A stretch of 17,587 nucleotides of DNA from Saccoglossus kowalevskii (lineage: Eukaryota; Hemichordata; Enteropneusta; Harrimaniidae): assembly GCF_000003605.2 (NCBI RefSeq), contig NW_003110475.1, positions 128,646-146,232 of the forward strand, given 5' to 3'. Positions 9,417-17,341 of this stretch are shown here, one piece after another. Each line of letters opens with the position of its first letter. Position 1 is the first letter of the stretch. A program made the translations under genes and the position numbers. The notes under the pieces are model-generated. The model was not told the DNA's origin. It did not search any database and saw only the letters and a list, made by a program, of their open reading frames with translations.

Positions 9417-9674
9417 GACTTGTGCATCAATGAATATAAACTAGTGCATCAATGAATATCAACTAGTGAATCAATGAATATTGACTAGTGAACCAATGAG
9501 TAATGACTAGTGCATCGATGAGTAATGACTAATGCATCAATGAGTAATGACTAATGCATCAATGAGTAGTGACTGGTGCGTCAATGAGTAATGACTAGTG
9601 CATCAATGAGTAATGACTAGTGCATCAATGAGTATTAACTTGTGCATCTATGAGTATTGACTACTGCTCATTGA
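9417..9674 (+). repeat. 22-bp minisatellite, about 11.7 units
   Basis: Eleven full 22-bp units start at 9417, 9439, 9461, 9483, 9505, 9527, 9549, 9571, 9593, 9615 and 9637, plus a partial unit to 9674. The core is GACTAGTGCATCAATGAG plus TAAT. Units in the middle (9505-9614) are the most alike, and the edge units vary more (GAATATA/GAATATC on the left, GAGTATT on the right), as expected when arrays homogenise from the centre. The period is not a multiple of three, and I see no coding use. Confidence 0.95.
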
Positions 9675-9689
9675 AACGTCAAACGTACA

Positions 9690-9930
9690 TCATGCATCTT
9701 TGGATACAATTGCCTGATTCATTTCATGATCTGATTTAAGAATGCCAAATGGTGACCATATTTGTTCCAAAAATTCATCAAATCTGGATCTCAGTTGTGT
9801 ATGAATGGATTTTAAATTGTTCAAACTAAGTACTTGGTACATATATCAAATTTGATGTAACCTTGATGTTCATTACTTTGTTTATTTTAATGATTCAAAA
9901 TGGCCGGCTGGTGGCCATGTTGACATGACA
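9690..9930 (+). repeat. ATGGCC/GGCCAT-type degenerate tandem repeat, two units
   Basis: Two units with cores AAGAATGCCAAATGGTGACC (9738-9757) and ATGGCCGGCTGGTGGCCAT (9900-9918), the second a hairpin with 6-bp arms. The lead-in TTTCATGATCTGATTTAAG is nearly the same as that at 15970-15988 (TTTCATGATTTGATTTAAG), and AAAATTCATCAAA follows the first core as AAATTCATCAAA does at 16020. This shows that the two loci belong to one family. Confidence 0.6.
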
Positions 9931-10366
9931 CCAATCAAATTCAAAACCTAATCCAAACCTGAAATCAATGGAATATTATGTTATTTTGGTTTGAAATTAA
10001 TGAGATGATTGAAAAAAAAAAATATCAAAGACAAAATGGAGGAAAAAATAACAGCATTCGGTTAAATGGGAATGCACTTATTTTAAGAAACTCTGTTTCT
10101 AAAACAGTTGTTCTAGTCCAGTCAATCAAAATTAATCATTCGGAAACAGTGTTTGATTCTTGCATAATAAGCTCAGTTTGCATAGTTGCACAGTATGTAT
10201 TCGTGTAGATGTGAAATTTTAAATGATAAGAATTTGCACATTTCGTAATAATTAGTGAATAGCGGAAACGAAATGACACTTATGTCAGATTATCGTTGTT
10301 GTAAAACACATGCCTGCTTCTATAACATCAATTAATTGTTGAAAACCTGGTAATGAGTCGTAATTA
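9931..10366. other. Non-coding stretch, no gene seen
   Basis: A 76-codon open frame (9978-10208) is A/N/K/I-rich with a lysine run from an A-run at about 10012-10021 and looks like chance in A/T-rich DNA. No repeat recognised. Confidence 0.4.
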
Positions 10367-10420
10367 CCGAGTTGGTGGCCTTAGCCTTTTGGTCTAGGCA
10401 CAAGAGGTCATGAATTCCAA
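10367..10420 (+). repeat. Possible tRNA-derived SINE head
   Basis: The stretch has GAGTTGGTGGCC followed by TTGGTCTAGGC and, about 30 bases on, GAGGTCATGAATTCC. This loosely follows the A-box (TGGCNNAGTGG) and B-box (GGTTCGAATCC) layout of tRNA-derived SINE heads. Both boxes are imperfect, no cloverleaf is convincing and no SINE tail is recognised. A degenerate fragment is the best guess. Confidence 0.28.
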
Positions 10421-10625
10421 TATCAAATTATTTTTATTTGAATAACTTTTGTTTAAAATCTTCCGAAGAATCTTCCAATGTTATCATAAAAAATAGTATA
10501 ACACATGAAAGTAATTAAATGAAAAAATTATGCACGGTGAATAAAAAAATAATCAATGTGAGAAATTATCTCAATGACATAATAGTTATACGTACATCTG
10601 TCGCTGTCTGTTGTTTCTCCAAATA

Positions 10626-10824
10626 CTGTAAAATACTTTATTTTAGCTGGAATTAATTTTCTCTGAAAAAAACATTTTGGCTGTTTTGTATGGAATTTAT
10701 TTATTTTCACTGATATTTTTCAAGTTGAATGTAAAATATATGAAAAACAGTATATTCACTGGATTTTTTCCTTCAGCGAAAATAGCGAAAATTAATTTCA
10801 AGCGAAAAATAAAGTATTTTACAG
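10626..10824 (+). mobile_element. Palindromic MITE, CTGTAAAATAC family, copy C
   Basis: A 199-bp element with ends CTGTAAAATACTTTATTTTA and TAAAGTATTTTACAG, flanked by TA on both sides (10624-10625, 10825-10826). The internal blocks TTTTGTATGGAATTTATT, TCAAGTTGAATGTAAAA, TATATTCACTGGATTTT and CAGCGAAAATAGCGAAAA are shared with copy B in the same order and orientation. The minus-strand open frames at 10528-10710 and 10773-10985 read partly through it and are not genes. Confidence 0.85.
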
Positions 10825-10914
10825 TAGAATATCTTCATGAATAAACAATATTTACTATTTGCTTTTGAACATGCTGACCATATCTTTTTCTCTGGCTCAT
10901 CCCGTTTATCATAG

Positions 10915-11030
10915 AAGCTCCAAAGTAGGTTTCTATATGCTAGAATATTTGTATGACTCACTGAAATACTATGTAAAAAAAACATGCATTACTTTTGAAA
11001 TGTCACAGTGGTTTGCCAGGGCCACCACCT
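10915..11030 (+). CDS. Candidate internal exon, unrecognised
   Basis: The segment lies between an acceptor-like CTCATCCCGTTTATCATAG (ending 10914) and a consensus donor GTAAGT at 11031. One frame is open through all 116 bases, entering with one base to finish a codon and leaving with one base of the next; the other two frames have stops. The peptide contains VGFYMLEYLYDSLKYYVKK and ends CITFEMSQWFARATT. The exit phase fits the entry phase of the exon at 14745, but the peptide does not look like a signal peptide or TSPN sequence. Membership in that gene is therefore only a possibility, as is chance. Confidence 0.22.
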
Positions 11031-11036
11031 GTAAGT

Positions 11037-12555
11037 ACTAATGAAGTGAACATGTGTTGAACTAAAACTGGAAGGGAAAACTCATGCGTTCAATTGAGAG
11101 TGACCCAGATCTGAAGGTTGCTAGCACATGTGAATAAACATTCTAGTACAACAGTCAGAGTAATTGAAGTGCGCCCTCGCACATTCATTTCAAAGGAATA
11201 TTAGAATACAAATCTAATTAGGCATAACTTACTATCACAACCTTTCTATCAAGAAAATTTTCAGTTGAACAGATCATGTTTTACTTTTTCTTCTTATAGT
11301 CTCGTTCATTATCACCTCATTAACTTGCATAAACAAAAATTATGTTTATCTCAAAATGTGGTCCATAACAGAATTTTTTTTTTCACATATGACTTTGTAA
11401 AAATATAAACAAGACATTCATATAAGTGTACAACCTTCACCTTCTGAGTGCCAAGGTCAACTTCCACAAAATAGTTTCATTTGTAGTCTGCTATTTTTCC
11501 AAAAAATGTGACTAAAAAGTTCAACTTTTTTGATCAAAAACTAGAAGTAATGTCACATTTTGTCTGTTTGGTCCAAAATTATGATTGAATTCAGTGAAAT
11601 TTACAGAAAATGTGAAAATATTTACACCATTTTGAGCGGGAAAATATATTGGTGTTTAAAACAAATAAATAAGATGGAGAAAGTGGCAGGTAACATATAA
11701 CAACAGTAATTAAAATCTTCGAACAAAAAAAAAGCAAATTAAAAATTAACGCTTTAAATTTTTTAGCATTAATAAAATTCATGTTTTCAATAAATAAAAA
11801 CTGACGAACTTTATAGAGAAATGGTGTTTAGTGAGATTATCTAAACAGTTGTAAAAGATAACATGTGTATATTCTGTAGTTAAACTGCCAAGGTACCACA
11901 GGTATATACGTAACTGTGTTGACAGCTGGCTAAAACATCTGAATGCCATTCTGTTTGAGAGAAGTAAATACCACTGATTTATTTACAATAGACTTTTTTT
12001 CTCTCGGCTGTTTTCAAGGATATTTTAGTTAGTCTCCTTATCATTTCTACTTTACAGCGCAACCGCTTAAAGGCTTATTGATAAAACTGGAAATAAAATG
12101 CGGTTACAAACATATCATTTACCACAGCACGTAAATGCCCAATCATAGCGTGCTTACAAAACACTTGTGAAGTACAGGTTATTTCCTTTTTCACTTGAAC
12201 ACAGACAAAATAATTAGTTTACTAGTCTTGTCGGTCAGTCTGCATGATCGAAGTTATTGACAGACATTTCACAGTGACTGGATCTCAAGATCTTTTACAA
12301 ATATATTTAAAATACCATTCTTTGTACAGAATGTAGCTATGGTATATGATATTGAAGAACCATTAGTATCAAATGTGTACTTACCCTTCTGATTTGTAGA
12401 AGAGTTAAACCTTTTGCTGCAGAAATAATACTGAACAAGTTTTTCACATTTTTAGTTTCCACTGTCACGGATCTGTTCAAATTGCTGATGATCCGTCATA
12501 TTCTAGCGTCCGTCGGTATCTATATCAGCAATTATTTTTTTAATATGCCATCACT
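11037..12555. other. Non-coding stretch, no gene seen
   Basis: About 1.5 kb of A/T-rich DNA without a recognised gene, tandem repeat or transposon. Open frames (for example the minus frame 11591-11782) are A/T-driven. A minus-strand micro-exon-like site at 12385-12416 was considered and set aside. Confidence 0.4.
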
Positions 12556-12559
12556 AAAA

Positions 12560-12944
12560 ATATTTTTAGCTCCTCTGTTGACTTTGTCGAGTGGAGCTTA
12601 TCATATGAATGATTGTCCGTCTGTCGTCCTTGTCAACTTTTTGCTTTTTTGACTTTTTCTTGAAAACTACAATTCTTATTGCTTTGATACTTGGTATCAA
12701 ATAATATGTACCTTGAGTGGACCTCTCTTAGATTTGTTTATTTCGTGATGATATCTTTAATTCCCTAATTTTGTTGTGAATATTTTTGTAATTTTTGGTA
12801 AAAAGTGATATTTTCGATGAAAACCGCAAGTCTAATTGCCTAATTGCTTTGATATTATATATATAGATACTACATGTGGACCTCTCTCAAGTTTGTTAAT
12901 TTTGTGATGATATCTTTGTCACTATCGGTAAAAAGTGATATTTC
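12560..12944 (+). repeat. Hairpin-headed interspersed repeat with internal duplication
   Basis: It begins with TTTTTAGCTCC and, 24 bases on, GGAGCTTATC, forming an AGCTCC/GGAGCT hairpin. A GTCCGTCTGTCGTCC tract and then TTTTTGACTTTTTCTTGAAAAC follow. This layout resembles, from memory, a widespread mollusc repeat that starts AGCTCACC...GGTGAGCT and is followed by a CCGTC-rich tract. The body is duplicated in tandem: 12662-12814 and 12819-12944 share TTGCTTTGATA, GTGGACCTCTCT, TGTGATGATATCTTT-like and GGTAAAAAGTGATATTT blocks. No coding capacity seen. The right boundary is uncertain. Confidence 0.6.
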
Positions 12945-13272
12945 ATTTCTGAAGGAAAGTGCAGATTATAAACCGGACTATTTTGTGAACTGGTGGTGAA
13001 ATGGTTAAACCTTAGTAACTTAGTAAACTCAAAATCAAATCATTTTCTCAATTTCTGAAAACTGTGGATATGATGTCATACTTTACCCATAATTCTTTGC
13101 AGAAGAATCAAAATGGTGGACTACATAAATTAATTAATGAAAAGTTAAATATCTTGAGAATGAAAAGTGATATGAAAAAGCTGTAAATTGCATGTTCTTA
13201 CATTTGCCGAGCTCTTTCATCTGGAAATATTATGTTGTTAGACTTGACTTTCTTTAAAGGCCTTAATATTAT
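12945..13272. other. Non-coding stretch before the hAT element
   Basis: A/T-rich; may hold the tail of the preceding repeat (AAGTGATATGAAAAAGCTGT near 13164 echoes its AAAAGTGATAT words). No gene seen. Confidence 0.4.
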
Positions 13273-13280
13273 CCCATATC

Positions 13281-14253
13281 CAGTGTTCGAAATTAACGTC
13301 GGTCCGTCGGCCTCACGCCGACAGTGGGTGTAAAGGGCCTAGAGCTGTGAAAGACCATCAGTCCTTGTGATCGCCCATAAATTTATATTTAAAAAAAAAA
13401 AACGTTCCATTATTTAGTATGATTGTAAGACCAAATATATAATAAATATCGAGAGTAACTCCAGAATTGTTTCAAAATTGCGTTTTCTTGCACTTTTGAT
13501 CAACAAATGGCATCACTCATCTACCTAGGCATACAAGTCATAATTCAAGCTCGCCAAATGATCACGAAATGCGCCGAACGTGGAAACTGTAACAAACGAT
13601 CTGATTGGTTGTAGGTCGATCAACCCTCCGATTCAAACAAATAGAATTCGCGCTTACATTTTATGTTCCGCCACCTTTGATTTGCATCGAACACGCTGGT
13701 ATCAATAGTTGCAGAGTTACGTCTACATCGAAGTATGTGGCGATATTTAAACTGCCAGGAGCCTACTGCTAAACGTGTGAAAACTACACAAGGAAGGCGT
13801 GACAAACAGCAAGAATTCGAACGGTCTAGGCGTAAAACAAGCACATTCCAAGTTAGCTGGCAGGCGGAGTTCAAGGACTGGTTACTTTTTGATAACAACA
13901 AAGTGATGTATTGCCGGCCTTGTCGAGGATCCTACGGTCAGCTGTCGGTTAGTAAGATTGTGAACACGATGCAAAATACATGTCAGATTCAGAGTCAGCC
14001 AGTGATCATGTTTTTTCTGAAGATTTTGATGAGTTTTAGTGACGATGAAAGAAATGATGATGACCTCTTTGAGGCTACAGATAATATATCTGATTTATTA
14101 GTAAATAAAGGTTTTGCAATTGCAAGCTTGTATTATTCGTTTAGTCTTTGTTTGTTAAATATCAGGGCCTACAGTTAGCTAGAAGGACTTACAGTTTTAA
14201 TTTGACATAGGTCCTTCGGGCCTGTAATGATTTTCAGTTAATTTCGAACACTG
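13281..14253 (+). mobile_element. Non-autonomous hAT-superfamily DNA transposon
   Basis: The element is 973 bp with perfect 17-bp terminal inverted repeats: CAGTGTTCGAAATTAAC at 13281-13297 and its reverse complement at 14237-14253. Flanking 8-mers CCCATATC (13273-13280) and CCCACATC (14254-14261) differ at one position, matching the 8-bp target duplication typical of hAT insertions. A subterminal hairpin GTCGG/CCGAC lies at 13306-13310 and 13318-13322. Inside is a decayed transposase-family gene fragment. No DDE/RNase-H-like catalytic domain or dimerisation domain fits in the remaining length, so the copy cannot move by itself. Confidence 0.85.
13735..14178 (+). pseudogene. Truncated hAT-associated TTF-type zinc-finger ORF
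   Basis: A 147-codon frame lies inside the hAT element. Residues 1-35 are basic (KR-rich). Residues 37-63 read like the TTF-type zinc finger at the N-terminus of KIAA1586/ZNF862-like hAT transposase relatives: an F-x-x-x-W pair of aromatic positions (F38, W42), EFKDWL (45-50), then VMYC-RP-C with C60 and C63. Expected partner residues downstream (Cys/His) are missing. After about residue 80 the frame seems to slip: another frame has MSDSES... from ATG 13980 to TAG 14037, an acidic stretch that continues in the original frame as SDDERNDDDLFE. The catalytic domain is absent. Best read as a broken, internally deleted transposase gene; DNA binding by the finger is known for the family, not shown here. 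Confidence 0.55.
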
Positions 14254-14261
14254 CCCACATC

Positions 14262-14744
14262 GTATGTTCAAACTCGTTAAATGCATTGTATACATAAATT
14301 TTTGGGACCCATATCAAACATAGCACAATGTGATGTCCACCGCCCTCTGTTACAAGTGCATCTGAAATAAATGCATAAACGTATTCCCCCGCTAATGACT
14401 TATTATCATTAAATTTACAGTAATTGAAAGTTATTTTTAAAAGTGTTCAGTATCAAGGTTTCTCTTGTAGCTGTATATGGTAAAATATTTTGCATGTGTT
14501 ACTCAAAAAAATTGTATGCTATTTACAGTACAATCTTTGTGTTCACAACCAGTGTGAAAAGATGCATACATGTACGAAATGTGTTCCAAAATCATTCTTG
14601 GCTTCCCCACGTATGGCAATCAAAACAGGGAAATTAATAATCTGTCTTTTTTGCTCCAATTTATTCACAATCGTGGTATTATTTATAAAGATAATAATAC
14701 AAGATAACACATAATCATTATTTATGTTTTCTTTATTTTTTCAG
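14262..14744 (+). other. Probable intron upstream of the TSPN exons
   Basis: Ends in a strong pyrimidine tract and AG (TTTCTTTATTTTTTCAG, to 14744), the acceptor of the first supported exon. No signal-peptide exon could be identified in it. The open frames at 14443-14637 and 14490-14714 are overlapping chance frames without donors in the required phase. Confidence 0.5.
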
Positions 14745-14889
14745 TTAGTTTGTTCAAAAATGCACCAAAAATGACAACAGTGGGAAGTTCTTTACCAATT
14801 GTGTACCCAGATCACAGCAATTGTATTTATTACGTATTTAATGAACAAACTATGTATATACAGCCAACTAAAAAATTATTCTCAAAAAG
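14745..14889 (+). CDS. TSPN-domain extracellular protein, exon A
   Basis: This 145-bp exon lies between TTTTTTCAG and AAAAAG|GTAAGA. It enters with two bases completing a split codon and leaves with two bases (AG). It encodes residues 1-47 of the visible fragment: SLFKNAPKM at the start, a cysteine at 26 in DHSNCIYY, then MYIQPTKKLFSK. This follows the start of thrombospondin N-terminal-like domains of collagens and NELL proteins: a D/S-LLK-like helix, a cysteine, a Y-x-V strand, then a P-T-x-x-LF turn. A preceding exon must supply the signal peptide and has not been found. The phase of the exon at 10915-11030 is compatible but its content is not convincing. Confidence 0.75.
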
Positions 14890-15016
14890 GTAAGATTTCC
14901 TTTTTTTTTGGATGTTCTATTTCGCTGCAATGTAAAAACAATCTGATTTATTTAAATTTTGAATAGAAATGAGTAAAATGATGTGATTTCTCTTTTTTTT
15001 TAATTTTTTTTTTCAG
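14890..15016 (+). other. Intron, GT-AG, 127 bp
   Basis: Begins GTAAGATTTCC and ends with a long T-rich tract and CAG. It is a phase 2 intron joining AG to T to make a serine codon. T-rich and short, typical of an invertebrate gene. Confidence 0.75.
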
Positions 15017-15181
15017 TTTTCCAAGAGAGTTTTCTGTTCTTTTGAAGTTACGTTATGAATTATCAGAGACAACAAATTTAATATCTATATTAGATGAGAA
15101 CAACAAAGTATATTTAAGCGTACATATAGGTTATCGGATGTTTCAATTACAAATAACGTTTGAAGATCTTAAAACATACCC
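15017..15181 (+). CDS. TSPN-domain extracellular protein, exon B
   Basis: This 165-bp exon lies between TTTTTTTTTCAG and ACCC|GTAAGT. The joined codon is S48. Residues 49-102 begin FPREFSVLLKLRY, the hallmark FP-x-x-FS(I/V)L strand of TSPN/laminin-G domains. LISILDENNKVYLSVHIG follows, matching the SIYNE-x-G...L-x-V-x-(V/L)G strands of collagen and NELL relatives, and then FQLQITFEDLKTY. No stop in this frame; reading on past the donor gives an immediate TAA, so splicing here is required. It leaves in phase 2 (CC). Confidence 0.85.
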
Positions 15182-15600
15182 GTAAGTATGAGGAAGATTC
15201 ATACCACAGGTGTAAAATACATGGTGTGTTTATGCAAGATAGGAATGCATTTTATGCGATAAATGCATTTGGTGCTTTTAAGCAGAACTGTTGTCAGAAT
15301 TGTGCATGTGTGCATTCTACTTTTATGTCACTTCTGTTCACTTGTCAGTCGTTTCGTAGTATGTCCTATATACACTGTTCAAAACATTGCTCACGGTTGA
15401 AACTTTTAATTTATTGTCAAAAAAATTTGTTTAACTATGTCGAAAAACACAAAATGTTGACAATGCAAAATCAGCATGTTTGGTATAAAACTGAAATAAA
15501 AACACTAAATCTTTGCGTGAAAGTTCATATTATAAATTACTATTTATATTGCAAGATAAGCACTGTTGTGTACAAGATATGACTTTTTTTGTGTTGTTAG
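15182..15600 (+). other. Intron, GT-AG, 419 bp
   Basis: Begins GTAAGTATG and ends GACTTTTTTTGTGTTGTTAG. A phase 2 intron; joining CC to A restores a proline codon (P103). Unusually, a different frame stays open from 15160 to 15582, almost the whole intron; see findings. Confidence 0.8.
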
Positions 15601-15796
15601 ATTTTCTCATCCAAGTATTGGAGATGGTCAGTGGCATTATTACGCAATCGGAATCAATAAATATTATGTGACACTGTTTATAGACTGCGTAGGGGTGCAG
15701 TCGATACGATTACAAAATAGCGAACCACCAAATATGCCGATAGATGGTAATATTATCATTGGAGGAAAGTTGCACAAATGGGACACAAAGTTTCAG
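15601..15796 (+). CDS. TSPN-domain extracellular protein, exon C
   Basis: This 196-bp exon lies between GTTGTTAG and TTTCAG|GTAAGA. Residues 104-168 hold the family signature DGQWHYYAI (111-119, compare the usual DGKWH), then YVTLFIDC (125-132) with the second cysteine at 132, and GNIIIGGK (152-159), the strand near the domain end. The exon stops after KFQ in phase 0, where relatives continue with a G-x-(I/M)-Q strand. The last part of the domain is therefore in a later exon, not found in the 1.8 kb that follow. In related collagen domains these two cysteines pair with cysteines near the domain's C-terminus. The fragment does not tell fibrillar collagen, FACIT collagen and NELL apart. Predicted secreted or matrix protein, inferred from family. 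Confidence 0.88.
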
Positions 15797-15939
15797 GTAA
15801 GATTTTATCAAAATAGCATTCCACTTTTTATCATATACGGGAAAAAGTAAAAACCGAATCAAACACAATTGTTATTTTTGTAATAAACGTTGTTGTAGGC
15901 CACTTTAATTAATCCTTCATTTTGGCTGTCTCCACCTTT
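15797..15939 (+). other. Start of the next intron
   Basis: Begins GTAAGATTTT after exon C. A/T-rich, no exon. The rest of the window appears to be this intron, or intron plus intergenic DNA, filled with repeats. Confidence 0.6.
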
Positions 15940-16480
15940 ATCTTACACATGCCTTGGTTGATCATTTGTTTCATGATTTGATTTAAGATGGCCGGATGGT
16001 AGCCATATTATAATGATACAAATTCATCAAACTCAAGCATTTCTGCTATTCCGGACATGTATGGGTAAATTTTTCTCAACGACATTATAGAACCTTGATG
16101 CACATTATCTTGTTTTTCTGATCAAATTCAATATTACCAACTGGCAGCCATTTTGTTTTAATGAATGTGGTTGCATCGCTGTATCTCTGACATGCCTTGG
16201 CAGATCAGACTATACATACGTCTTGTCACACTTTTTCACGTGTATTTCTTGCACCATTAGATTCAAGATGGCCAAATGGTGACAATTTTAATATTAAAAA
16301 TGCATCAAAATTGGTCATTTTTATCCCATTCCATATCTAGTTCTTGGTAATATATAGACAGCTAATGTCCATTGTGATACATACATTGAGAATATATATA
16401 TAACAGGACCATAATATTTGTTTCAGATCATATTCAAAATGGGAGAATACAAATTCTGTTCTAGAGTAAGGTCTCTGACA
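15940..16480 (+). repeat. ATGGCC/GGCCAT-type degenerate tandem repeat, about four units
   Basis: Cores lie at about 15986 (AAGATGGCCGGATGGTAGCC), 16124 (ATTCAATATTACCAACTGGC then AGCCATTTTG), 16260 (ATTCAAGATGGCCAAATGGT) and 16424 (ATATTCAAAATGGGAGAAT), spaced about 140-165 bp. Shared lead-ins include TTTCTGATCAAATTC-like, and shared followers include CATCAAA and TATCTCTGACATGC (16181) / GGTCTCTGACATGC (16471). It is an old, diverged tandem array of the family also seen at 6181 and 9690. An acceptor-like TTGTTTCAG at 16417-16425 belongs to the repeat. Confidence 0.6.
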
Positions 16481-16592
16481 TGCATCGACTAATTGTAATC
16501 AAACTTTACAACTACATTATACATTATGTCAGTTGTTTAATGTTGTTACTCAAAATGACTGACTCATTTCAGTTTTGTTTACTATTGTCCTG

Positions 16593-16709
16593 ATGTAACA
16601 TATATTTTACATTCAACTCGTCAAAAATCAGTGAAAATAAATTCCATACAAAACACCTAAATGTCTTTTTAGCAAAAATTAATTCCGGTGAAAATTAAGT
16701 ATTTTACAG
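16593..16709 (-). mobile_element. MITE fragment D, CTGTAAAATAC family
   Basis: Reverse-oriented 5' half of the element: read on the minus strand it starts CTGTAAAATACTTAATTTTC and continues through the ATGGAATTTATTTTCACTGA and AGTTGAATGTAAAATATA blocks of copies B and C, then stops. TA follows the outer end (16710-16711). The other half is missing. Confidence 0.75.
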
Positions 16710-16851
16710 TACATCAATTGACATAATTTCAAAAAAATACTGACCCCAATTAGTGCCATATTCCTAATTGTGTTTTGACGATTGACCAAGCTTCCTGGCT
16801 CACAAGGGATCCACTGTAGACAGGAATCAGTTTTTGGTGTTGTTTACGTAA

Positions 16852-16885
16852 TAATTAATTCCAGCTAAAATAAAGTATTTTACAG
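16852..16885 (-). repeat. MITE fragment E, terminal 34 bp only
   Basis: On the minus strand it reads CTGTAAAATACTTTATTTTA then GCTGGAATTAATTA, matching the terminal arm of copies B and C, followed by unrelated sequence; TA flanks its outer end (16886-16887). It is either a truncated copy or a solo end. Confidence 0.65.
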
Positions 16886-16887
16886 TA

Positions 16888-17341
16888 ATCATAGACAGTG
16901 GGAATGTGACTACAATGCTAATTCCACACTTTGGTTCTTCACATGATAGTCTTGTCAAATTCAGTTTAAATACATAAACCAATAAACAAGATGTTTTTAG
17001 TTTCACTGAAATTTACCTGATTGGTGACAAATTTTGTCTGCAAACAGTAAAAAACTTAAAATGTAGAATGTCCACGTGGGAAATCTTATTTAAACTTTGT
17101 AGGAATAATATGCTTAGTGGGTTACATTTGTACTGATGCAGATCGATATGGTTTTGCAATTTGATTTGGAATGATTATTTTTGAATAAAATTTACCCCCT
17201 TTCCCCAAACCTTTGCATCCTGAAATTCAAATTGCTATACACAAAATGTAACATTCCTTCCCAGTCACATAAAACTGAAACTATATACATATATTACATA
17301 CACTAATACAGTTTCACAGACAGATGATTCACTTTTGTGAT
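16888..17341. other. Non-coding stretch, no gene seen
   Basis: A/T-rich with a C-rich patch ACCCCCTTTCCCC near 17193-17205. No exon with TSPN-like content continuing the gene is visible. Confidence 0.4.

Noticed and set aside
9417-9674. 22-bp array considered as a CRISPR array
   Set aside because: Units are directly contiguous with no unique spacers, so it is a minisatellite.
12385-12416. Minus-strand 32-bp micro-exon between TTATTTCTGCAG and GTAAGT
   Set aside because: Both splice sites are good, but 32 bases carry too little coding signal and no neighbouring minus-strand exon was found to support a frame.
13281-13322. GTCGG-rich start considered as a structured RNA or tRNA
   Set aside because: It is explained by the hAT terminal repeat and subterminal hairpin; no cloverleaf forms.
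13620-13901. Minus-strand 93-codon open frame
   Set aside because: It is antisense to the hAT zinc-finger frame, which has recognisable family residues, and has no features of its own.
14443-14714. Two overlapping short frames considered as the signal-peptide exon of the TSPN gene
   Set aside because: The hydrophobic part of the first has no ATG at its start, and neither frame has a donor in the phase needed to join exon A.
16426-16474. Exon-like segment after TTGTTTCAG with a following GTAAGG-like site, considered as the next TSPN exon
   Set aside because: It aligns with other units of the ATGGCC-type repeat and does not encode the expected G-x-I-Q strand.
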